DNA of 64,000 nucleotides, taken from positions 27,389,362 through 27,453,361 of the forward strand of contig OX235262.1 of assembly GCA_944472135.2 (NCBI GenBank), written 5' to 3'. Source of the stretch: Trichobilharzia regenti. Its lineage: Eukaryota; Platyhelminthes; Trematoda; Strigeidida; Schistosomatidae. Within the stretch, counting starts at the first letter, position 1; each line of letters starts with the position of its first letter. A model generated the notes under the pieces. That model made no database searches, had not been told where the DNA came from, and saw nothing but the letters and a program-made list of their open reading frames with translations. Made by a program: the position numbers and the translations under genes. This document shows positions 55,701 through 64,000 of this stretch, piece by piece.

Positions 55701-56858
55701 ATAATGGTGAATTGTTATCACAGACTGAATTTGCTATGAAGGGAATGTTAATACAGGCAAAATTCACAAAACATGTACAAGTTTGTATGTCACTGCGTCA
55801 GTAATACAAGTGTGCTAACTGTTCTGCAGCCCGAAGTGAATAATCTCAAGGTTTCATACAAACAGCTTTGTGTGAGGTGGATGTATTGAACGGCTGCTTG
55901 CAGACAATATGTATGACGACATCTAGTTGAATGTCTGCGAAGACTGACAACCTACAATGAGGAAGACAAAATAAAACTATTAGGAGGCACATAATGCATA
56001 AGATAAGTATTTTTGATATGTTTTAAACTTGGCACTGTGGGCGAGTATAAATCCATTATGGATCAGATTTTGTTTTGATAAATCACAGTGTTATACAGCA
56101 ATATTTACTGATGACAATTCACCGATCATAAATTATTGCTACTCGTAATCATATCAAGCCTGTCACACAACTTTTTGCTTGATTTATATACATTATACAT
56201 CTATATACGTTACTCATCGTGCCTGTAAAGATGGCATGCATTTATTTTAAACTTACCCGTTTATACGAAATACATACTATTATATTTCAGTTAAGCGTAC
56301 CACAGGGATAAAAAATCGCTCATCTCATTCACTTCTATTTACACTATATCTTATGTCCGTGTTACTGACTTTTAGTTCATCGGTTATTCTTCGGTGCACT
56401 TTAGCTGAGCAATTGAAGGAATTAAAAAATGCATAGAGTACTTAGGAAACGGCTTTAATAATTGTTTAGTCCAATTAACACTGTAGTGATTTGTGACACT
56501 GGGCAGCTGCAGCGACAGATGCTTACTGGATGAGTTTTAACATTAAATTCAGCACACAAGTGTAGCAGTTCGAGTTCCACACTTGAAAAGTATTATATTT
56601 AGTTGGTAATGAGCAAAACATATTTCATCAGATGTATTTTGACTTAGCATTTAGGCTGTGGGATAAAATAAACTAACTCGTGAGATATAACGAGACAGAG
56701 TGTGAGAGTTATATCGGGTAAGAGGAGAAACTATTGTAAGATAGCTCTTTCTCGGTTAGACAAGAACCAAATAAGAAATACGATTACCAATCGTTGGTAT
56801 TTCGGTGATCATTATCCACATTTTAACATTTCCTTATACCTAGACTATATATCATTTT
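52771..56858. other. Outer right arm, no gene recognised
   Basis: Inverted copy of 36796-40880 with rare substitutions, for example TTTGTGATCC context G/C at 53600. As on the left, nothing could be identified. Confidence 0.45.
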
Positions 56859-57478
56859 CATCGTAACATCACGAGTGAATTGAATTCAATGTAGAATAAT
56901 AATAATGATAGTTTATATTTTCATATAAACGGGTGTTTTCAAGAAATGAAAGCTATTTTTACAGATACGATCAGTTATGTTATATGTTACGATCGTGAAG
57001 TTGTATTATAAATTAATACTTTTTCATTGGTAGAAGAGTATATGCCACAATTGTAATCCAGATTGCGTCGTGGGGGAAGGTAATGCGTAATTCACGAAGG
57101 AATTGTAAGATATGGGACCAATAATGTTTGCAGATCATTTGTCATTGTAAATGGTCAAATATCCACATTCTTCATTCTCGTTCAAAAAATAATAAGGCAG
57201 CTAAAGTGGTGAGAGAAAAAAGAAGACAAACAACAGCAACGCTAAAGAAAGCAAGAGTAGTCCTTAAGGAGTGATTAATAAATATATGCATATATATTCT
57301 GTTTAGTAACTATGGTTATTTTTGTGCACTAACGAACTAGTCCCGTTATGCTAACATTTATATTATCTGTGAACTAATATTACTGTCCTGTGTAGAAATG
57401 TTTATCATCTAGTTCGAATAATATTGAAATTTATAATTGTAATTTGTTGTAACTACACGTTTAATAAACTCAAAATAT
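56859..57478. other. AT-rich DNA beyond the palindrome
   Basis: No gene or repeat copy recognised. Contains ATATATGCATATATATTC-type simple sequence near 57280. Confidence 0.45.
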
Positions 57479-58790
57479 CTATGTGGGGTGAAAAAGAGGT
57501 AGACGTAGAAGTGCATAGTCATCTTTGAGCAGTTTGGTGACTGAGGAGGTGAACACTGGAAGTGTGTTTGCATCGCGCACATTAGCTGGTAGTCTATTCC
57601 AAATGACTGAAAACTTATTTAAGAAGTTGTACCGAATGTAAGTCTGACAATGCTCTATAGCAGCTAGGTTGTGATGATTTCTAAGATTGTAACTGATGAC
57701 AGCGGTAGGTTTAGTTATTGGCTCAGAGTAGTGCAAGAGAAGATTAGCTAGCTTGTAGTAAAAGATAAGGTATATCTTAAGACCTCTTTTCCAGAGTGGT
57801 TCTAATCTCAGTCTGTCGCAACGTTCATAGTATTCGGGACCACTTTCTAAACCAAGAGTTCATGAGGTAAACTGCCGTTGCACTCCCTCTAATTTAAGTA
57901 TGTCATTTTGCCTGAGTCCGCTAAGAATAAACGGGCAGTATTCTAAACTAGGTCGGACACGTACTTTGTATAATAAAACCGTAGTTTCACAATAAAAGAA
58001 ATTGTGTGTTATGCATTCTAGCGGCCTTCGTGTTTTACGTCTGGCATAATCAGTTTGTTCAGAAAACGTTAAGTTACTAGAATACTTGATACCGAGATCT
58101 ACGACTGAGTTGAGCCTGGCTAGTTTTTGCCCATTTATTTCAAGAGTTAGTGTGGAGTCCTCAAAAATAAACTTATCCAATTTTTACTGCTATGTAAGAA
58201 ATGAACATATTGTACATTACTTTGTTTTAATCATAATCTCCGTACTTTGTACTTTACCTCGGGTTTTGAATGAAAATATAGTTCTGCCTTCGACTCTCCG
58301 TCTTCTCCATCATCTCAACTGCCGTCGATCAATTCTAACCACCTGCTTTCTATCTCAAGTTTTCACAGGAGCACCGTAGTTTCTTCCTACGTACTTTGGT
58401 CGACCTCCGGCAATATCAACATTGGAGAATTAGTATTGGAGCAGACTTCCCGCAGTACCTCTGGAGTCTATTACGTTAATTGTGGATTTTGGACCTTGTA
58501 AATACCCAAATAACAAAACTTTAATATATTCTTCCAGTAACTTAACTGACTTGGTATTTTATTTTCTATTTGAATTTGGGATACTAAGCTAACAGAGTCT
58601 AAGGTCCACCACAGTTAGTTCAAGGTTACTGTTGCCGATACAAATCCAGGCGCATTTGCCAATGTTAAAATTGAGACAGGATTCAGCACACCATGTTGCG
58701 AGACTACTTAGTTCAAGATGTATTTTACTTACCATATCGCTTAATTCATGAGATGTCCACCTATTGATGGGTAAATCTAGAGTTGCACCC
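57479..58790 (-). pseudogene. CR1-C LINE fragment, RT C-terminal part, interrupted
   Basis: Minus-strand pieces of a third CR1-type family. 58790-58596 (SKIHLELSSLATWCAESCLN, then GKCAWICIGNSNLEL) follows the RT catalytic region. 58180-57479 (LNSVVDLGIKYSSNLTFSEQ, RVRPSLEYCPFILSGLRQND, VIWNRLPANVRDANTLP) is the C-terminal domain. About 400 bp (58190-58590) without recognisable content separate them, probably an insertion or a decayed part. A stop near 57858 also breaks the frame. More divergent from CR1-A than the copies elsewhere in the window. Confidence 0.72.
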
Positions 58791-59365
58791 CTAGAGACGA
58801 TTTCGATTCCGAGATTAGAACTTACTGCAGCCTTGCTAGCGGCGCAGTTATTCACAACGGTGTGTAAAGAGTTGGATTATCCCAAGTATCCTGTAACATT
58901 TTGGACTGATTCGATGTCTGTGATATATTATATACGCAACGAGTCAGCAAGATATGCATGTTTTGTAGCTAACAGAATATCTCAAATTCGTGAACTAACA
59001 ACTGTCGAGCAGTGGAAGTACGTACCGTCTGGAAAAAACCCAGCTAATCTAGCATCGCGAGGAGTTATTGATATGAATGTGGTTAAAAATAAATGATGGA
59101 AAGGTCCAGAGTTTTTGCTCCGAGCTGAGAGTATGTGGCCTTGTAGAGAAGATGAACCACCGATAAGCGAGAGTGTCTTGGAGTTTAAGACAAGTGTCGG
59201 TTTAACATCCACTCAAGAAAGACATTCGGGTTTACATCTAATTTTTAAATATTATTCTTCTTGGTACAAATTACTGAAGGCTGTTGCGTGGTTGGCACGA
59301 TATGTTACGTATTTAAAGTTCATGCATCTTGCAGGATACGATAATATGAATATGGGATCATTGAG
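58770..59365 (+). pseudogene. BEL/Pao pol fragment: RNase H and pre-integrase segment
   Basis: RNase H-region motifs of BEL polyproteins: RVAPLETISIPRLELTAALL, TFWTDSMSVIYYIRNESARY (catalytic WTDS), VEQWKYVPSGKNPANLASRG. A stop near 59096, then HLIFKYYSSWYKLLKAVAWL, which is the segment before integrase. It is the only trace in the window of the BEL catalytic region, and so of an autonomous partner for the gag-only copies. Both ends join LINE pieces. Confidence 0.8.
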
Positions 59366-60042
59366 AGTCGAAGGGTGCAGTACAGTATGTTGTGGTCGCT
59401 GCTGTCGAGTTTATCCCCCACCTCTATCGAGATCGGCTCTATTTTGTGGCAGAGGATTAAGTCGAGAATATTGTTGTGTCGTGTTGGGAGGCGTACGCAC
59501 TGCTTCCATCCTCCTACATCTATGGCTTCTAGGATCACCTCGTAGGTTCTCGGCCCAGTGCAGGTATCCCAGTTCACTCCAGGGAGGTTGAAATCGCCAC
59601 AAACTAGTTTGTAGTCGAATTCCAGCTTAGGTACAACCTCTAGTATTTCTCCGATAACCGTATCAGTCGTTATAGGGCTGTTAGGGGCTCTGTATATACA
59701 TCCCACAAGAATGTTATTTTCATTCGCGTGGATGCTTATCCACTTGGATTCTGGCAGGCTCCGTCTCCACTCTCTTGAAATTGAGATGAAGTCTGTTTGG
59801 TTTTTGGTGTTTCCATCTGGTGAAATCCATGTCATCTCGTGTATATCCTTGTGTTTGAAAACGCTGCCACCAGTCACCAAATCATTGAAGGCGCAGAAGT
59901 CTGAGAAGAGTCCACCATTGTCGTTCATTTCACCGAGAGCCTCTCGACCCATGGTGAGTTCTCTTCCTGTGTTGTCTCCTCCCAGCTTCGCATTCATGTC
60001 GCCCATCAGGATTTTGATATCACCATTTGGGACGTTGTCCAT
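59320..60042 (-). CDS. In-frame chimera of two LINE endonucleases (SR2 EN + CR1-A EN)
   Basis: 240-codon open frame. Its N-terminal ~96 residues are SR2-type ([28 protein letters not shown]). It then switches, in frame at about 59755, to CR1-A ORF2 from PESKWISIHANENN to DSSDHNILYCTL. The last ~16 residues come from antisense BEL DNA. The first CR1-A residue follows the SR2 text without a spacer. The joined protein would have two partial endonuclease folds and lack the SR2 catalytic Glu (upstream, and mutated). Probably a dead recombination product; the open frame may be chance. Confidence 0.7.
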   Translation of the reverse strand: MDNVPNGDIKILMGDMNAKLGGDNTGRELTMGREALGEMNDNGGLFSDFCAFNDLVTGGSVFKHKDIHEMTWISPDGNTKNQTDFISISREWRRSLPESKWISIHANENNILVGCIYRAPNSPITTDTVIGEILEVVPKLEFDYKLVCGDFNLPGVNWDTCTGPRTYEVILEAIDVGGWKQCVRLPTRHNNILDLILCHKIEPISIEVGDKLDSSDHNILYCTLRLSMIPYSYYRILQDA

Positions 60043-60650
60043 TATTGTCTGTAGAACGCCTCCTTCTTCTCTTGTTCTGAGACGTTTGTAGGCGCTTTTG
60101 AGTCGAACCTAGCTGTCATTATCCTGAAAGAGATTGGTTCCCACTGCATGAGAGCTTTGGCTGCTGTTGGTGACATCATGATGGCCACTCCCTCGGTGTG
60201 CTCGTGGTGGCCCTTTGGGTGGCCGGAAAAGATTATTATCTTTCCAGTTGGTAGTTGGCACCTACCAGTTCTGTTCCACCTGCTTCCGCAGATTCCCAAC
60301 ACTTCTATTCTGTACCTTCTCATTTCAGCGGCTATCTGGGCAGCCTTTCCGGTTTCGTACATTGTACGAACATTCCAGGTACCCATCCTTACTTTTGCTT
60401 TCATCGAAAGAAGGCACATCGGCTGACTGGCTTCCCGAAGGCTTCGACCAGCCTGCGTCATTTCGCTTCCCCGATTCCAGGGAAAGATAAGGCTATTGTT
60501 TAGGTTTTTAGAATTTTTAATATATTTATTCGTTGAAGTTTCTGTAGCGATTTGGTTGTTTTACAGGGGTGGAGTTGCTTGTACCACCCCAACCCTCCCT
60601 CTTTATCCAGGCTTGGGACCAGCTCGAAAACCAGCGAGCTAGTAATCTGG
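60042..60650 (-). pseudogene. SR2 copy 2, 5' UTR and EN N-terminus
   Basis: 60650-60462 is SR2 5' UTR; 60461-60042 encodes [20 protein letters not shown] and VLGICGSRW. The catalytic Glu is Gly here. About ten residues after MTARFDSK are missing, and the frame shifts before the next piece at 60042. It is joined upstream to CR1-B at CRPKHLP, followed by AAACACTTACCT. Confidence 0.78.
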
Positions 60651-61175
60651 AGAGGTAAGTGTTTGGGTCGACATTTTACAGTTATACGACCAATAGTGTC
60701 ATTTGAGAATTTGGTGCAGACGTTGTTGGCAGTAGACCACTGAGAATTGATAAAAGTGGCAATACCACCACCTCTCTTCTTCTTTGAACTGCATTGTTCT
60801 TGTCTGTACATTGTGAAACCACTTAAGGAGACTAAATTATCGTCATGTGAGTCGTGGAGCCAAGTTTCTTGAAGAGTTATCACAAGAGTATTACAATATA
60901 TATATTTGAGAATAATAGAGAATGCAAGTAGTTAATCTTGTTCGATAATGACCTGCAATCTTTGCTCATAATCCCAGGAACAGTCATCTGATGCATTGGA
61001 GTGAACTTTAACGATCCTTGCCACCCACCGTGATGCTTTTTCCTAAAGTTATTATTAAATTCATAAATCATCAGGTTGAAAATTTCATAAATAATCGCGA
61101 GAGGAAGCAATGCGATTTGGACAAATAATTGGATAATTAAAACAAAATAAATCCGAGGAAATAGATGCAAAATGT
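60651..61175 (-). pseudogene. CR1-B copy 3, N-terminal endonuclease part
   Basis: Two frames joined by a shift near 60880: FRKKHHGGWQGSLKFTP and DCRSLSNKI, then ITLQETWLHDSHDDNLVSLS (catalytic Glu present), KKKRGGGIATFINSQW and GRITVKCRPKHLP, matching the start of CR1-B copy 2. It stops exactly where the endonuclease of CR1-B copy 1 picks up at 16345, though on the other strand and 44 kb away. Confidence 0.8.
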
Positions 61176-61342
61176 AGGAAGGAAATTCAGGTGGCCCAAG
61201 ATATAAGCAGGCCGCGGTATGAGACTAGACTGACAGTTACTGACGTTTGGATAGTCTCCGTCCGTCTTTCCTGATGCCGGCCAATTCTTCGTTAGACAAG
61301 TATTATCTCGAACTTTTCTGGAATACCCGGTCAAGTTCAATG

Positions 61343-63220
61343 ATGCCTGGGTCAAAGAAGGGACAGAGCGTCTTGGAAGCGAACAGGAAAGTAAGTCATG
61401 TTAACTTGTCTGTTACATGTAACGATTTGTTTGATGTTAAGCATGATGTGGTTGATGTTACTGTTTCGCCGTCTAGGGATAATAGGAATATCAAACTCCC
61501 TAAATTTGAACCACGGTGTTTCGACGAAAACCCAGCTGATTATTTACAGTTTGTAAAGGAGTATGAAATCATGTTGAGTAGTTTTTTATTAAATGATGAA
61601 ATGAAGTTGATGTATTTGATGAGGTGCTGCACTGGAGTTGCTTCAAGAGCTATACAGTGCTGTAAGTTCATGCCCCTTAACGAAGGATACTCTGAGGCCG
61701 TGAGTATACTACGGTAAAGATTCGGAATAACTTCGATGATTGTGAGGAATGTTTTCGAGGCTGTTAAAGGTAATGGTGGTCAATTACAAGATGACTCCAA
61801 GGCACTCTCTAAGTTTTTGGATAATCTGATGACTTACAAGAATACGTTGATTTCGATGAATTGCATGAGCGATCTGAACTCAAGTTCAGTCCTAGAGGTA
61901 ATAGCGAGACGCCTACCTACTCGACTGCAAAGGAAGCGGGTGAAGATAAGCTCTCGAATAGAGGATGAAGGTGTTGAGCTAAAGTTCGAGGATATTCTGA
62001 AACTGGTGAAAGATAGTGTCAATCAAGCTATGGGCAAGTTTGATAGTATGTTGCATCCCACCCCTAGAATAGAGAAGTCTGGGAGCAAAACGCAATCATG
62101 CATGACGAAGGGGTCTCAGAGAAGTGGATATCGAGAAAGCTTTATGGTGTCTAGTATTCCATATAAACTTAGTGAGTGTAACAGCCTTCGTGGGACATCC
62201 CAAACAGATAGGTTACAAGTTGCGAGATAAACACGATTGTTTTTTACACGTTTGCAAGAAGTGCATACAAAGGTGAACTGTGAATCAGTGAGCAAGTTCA
62301 GTGATAAGCTAAATGTGAAATCAGCGTCATCTAGGTCTGACTACGAATTGTGTGACGATAACGGTGTGGTCAAGAAGTCTGTAGTCGCAACTGGCAAGCC
62401 ATTGTTCAATAGAGTGTCACAGACGACACCGCAGTTTGTACAGGAGAAGAGAGTTACAGTTTCAGAGTCTAGTTCTGACTCCACAAGTTTACAAGGTATT
62501 ACTAGTCAGAGTGAAGGTATAAAACCTTTAAGGATCTGTGAGTAAGAACCCAAATTGTCTATTGCTGTTAATAAAGAGTTTGAAAATGATGAAGTCGACC
62601 ATATAGAAAACGGTAAAATGAATATTTGTGATAATGATCATGATAGTGCAGATTTGTCCTTGGCTGATCATGATGAGATGAGCGGAATGCCTATTAATAC
62701 CACTGAGTTGAATAAAATTTCTGTAACACTTGGACGTGGAGTAGATTTAAGAGCAGATGCAGTGGTAGAAGGTATGGATACTCTTGAGACCGTCAGTGCA
62801 AGTGATCTGCGTGTAGCCCACCTATCAACAGAGGCCAGTACTAAACGGGAGCTAATCATAAAAGATAGCAGTGGGGGTAATCCTACGGTTAGACAACCTA
62901 CTAAATTTCGAACAGCGACAGCTTCTGATGCGCCAGTAAGTTCATCGACTGGTATGAGTCAGTCGTCGTCGGTGTTGTCATCCACAATGAAATGGTCGTC
63001 CATGATCTCACGTGTCTTATGCTATGACTATGCTAGTATCGGTCCATTTGGAAGGACGAAAGTCAATGGTCAGTTTAATGGGGATAAGCAAAAAGTGTAT
63101 GAGAGGGTAATTGTTGAAATGACTTGCACGAATAAAGACCTTCCAAGTTTCAAGTTGCTATTTGAATGTTATTATCGTTGGTGTAAATTGCTCTGTGCCA
63201 ATGACTGTTTGGACAGATAA
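61343..63220 (+). pseudogene. BEL3 gag fusion, broken by four in-frame stops
   Basis: One reading frame from MPGSKKGQSVLEANRKVSH runs colinear with BEL1 gag over its full length, but stops interrupt it after 61717, 62230, 62545 and 63220. Against BEL1 these look like point changes (CAA to TAA at ILRQ and ARQ, GAA to TAA after ICE, TAC-type to TAA after LTR). Gag motifs LPKFEPRCFDENP and LMRCCTGVASRAIQ and the C-terminal LFECYYRWCKLLCA are clear. No frameshift is needed across ~630 codons. Confidence 0.82.
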
Positions 63221-63348
63221 GTCGTATGTTTGTCAGCCAACTACATTCCACGGTACAATGTCCTGGGCGTGTCGCCGTTCAGAATTGAGGAAATAAATGA
63301 TTGAAGGAAGTCAGCAAATGAACTCTGCGACGATTTTCCACCTAGGGC

Positions 63349-63800
63349 GTCAACCTGAGAAGGGTTGTAGGCGTACTACTGTAAGTCCTACAATTCTTCA
63401 AGGGTAGTACGTCGAAGCGAAGTCCATCGTACTTGGTGTGTGATTTTGTACATATGTTCATGTTGTATATACTGAATTGGTATCATCTCTCTTCTATCTG
63501 TTGGTAACTTTGTTTGTGTCCGGACGTCTTCCACTTGGATCGTCAACCTGAGAAGGAATGCAGGCGTACTGCTGTAAGTCCTACAGTTCTTCAAGAGTAG
63601 CTCGTCAAGACAGAATCCACAACAATTGATGTTTGTGTTAAGTGATTGAGTGTGTTTCGATTAATGTAATTGTTGGTTAATCTTGTTTGTGTCCGGACAT
63701 TCTTCAACTTACAAAGGTTAACCTGGGAATGGTTGCAGGCGTACTGGTGTAAGCCCTGCAATTCTTCAGATGAATTCCATCAAGACATGATCTTCGGGGT
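63349..63800 (+). repeat. Tandem repeats of BEL3
   Basis: The CAACCTGAGAAGG...GCAGGCGTACT...GTAAGTCCTACA block recurs at about 63350, 63543 and 63720 (spacing ~193 and ~175). It is homologous to the inverted array in BEL1. Confidence 0.78.
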
Positions 63801-63815
63801 TATGTGTACTGTTTG

Positions 63816-64000
63816 TATCTGAGAGCCTCCGAAATTATAGGTCCATTTAATGTATAAGCTTAAATACTACACCTGTTGTTTTTTGCCTATATTTATAATT
63901 TTAGATAAAACATTAACGATTAAGATACTTACCCTCAAACAGACAAAAAGTTTCGTTTGTAAAACTTCTACCCAACACAATAAGTGGAATGAAATGGACA
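63816..64000 (+). pseudogene. CR1-A 3' UTR remnant
   Basis: Starts in the last codons of ORF2 (AAATTATAGGTCCATTTAAT against ATCATAGGCCCATTTAATG in CR1-A) and follows the 3' UTR text (CACCTGTTGTTTTTTGCC) for ~80 bp before diverging. It continues past the window edge. Confidence 0.65.

Larger units (their letters stand above)
46840..56858 (-). repeat. Right arm of ~10-kb palindrome
   Basis: Reverse complement of 36796-46811, 10019 bp. Position x maps to about 93651 minus x near the axis. Homology ends at ATCATTTT (56858). Differences from the left arm include GCATAG for GCACAG in gene A and a cluster between about 51.2 and 52.2 kb. Confidence 0.92.
61200..63815 (+). mobile_element. BEL3: non-autonomous BEL copy without LTRs
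   Basis: Starts with the last ~20 bp of an LTR (GAGACTAGACTGACA), followed by leader, gag fusion ORF and the ~190-bp tandem repeats (63349-63800). It ends at about 63815 where CR1-A 3' UTR follows. The layout is that of BEL1 in the other orientation and it shares the same internal deletion. Confidence 0.82.

Noticed and set aside
36796..56858. Foldback or giant DNA transposon with 10-kb terminal repeats
   Set aside because: No transposase, no target duplication at the outer edges (AGTC against CATC), and the arms hold mixed unrelated fragments.
58190..58590. Separate gene between the CR1-C pieces
   Set aside because: Only one short ORF on the plus strand, with no motif. It is more likely an insertion or decayed LINE sequence.

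Overview
The window is eukaryotic nuclear DNA, AT-rich and dominated by retrotransposons. It looks like a digenean trematode, most likely a schistosomatid. The reasons are RTE elements of SR2 type, several CR1-type LINEs ending in (ATT)n, BEL/Pao LTR elements, a Penelope-like element with a GIY-YIG nuclease, and host genes cut by introns of only 33-38 nt. No rRNA, true tRNA, CRISPR or bacterial feature was seen. The species assignment is inference from element families and intron size.

Layout. 1-6254 (minus): the 5' part of a virilizer/VIRMA-like gene (m6A writer complex), with a Penelope-like element and a CR1 fossil in its introns. 7542-12341: a solo LTR split by a tRNA-derived SINE, then a complete non-autonomous BEL element. 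12342-35545: a nest of LINEs. A CR1-B element (16345-31694) is split by an SR2/RTE element (19199-30483), which is itself split by a CR1-A element (22498-30264) carrying a 1581-bp tandem duplication; a second, nearly intact CR1-B follows (31695-35545). 36796-56858: a giant palindrome with two ~10.0-kb arms around a 28-bp spacer (46812-46839). 57479-64000: broken CR1, BEL, SR2 and CR1-B pieces, many of them the same families as at 8-17 kb but in the opposite orientation.

The most notable object is the palindrome. Each arm carries an outer 4 kb of unrecognised DNA, a BEL LTR-gag fragment, a LINE 3' module, a CR1-A 3' end, and near the axis two convergent, unrecognised, intron-bearing genes (called A and B here). 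Gene A has in-frame-consistent introns of 33, 34 and 33 nt. Gene B has GT-AG introns of 34, 83 and 86 nt with matching phases, and its 5' end runs into the palindrome axis. The arms are not identical. One part of the right arm matches the paralogous copy at 14-15 kb rather than the left arm, which suggests ectopic gene conversion or an assembly mosaic.

Few parts act as a system in the usual sense. The LINEs CR1-A and CR1-B could supply reverse transcriptase. The SINE, the BEL derivatives and the 5'-truncated copies are passengers. The two gene sets that look host-encoded are the VIRMA-like gene and the duplicated A/B pair.
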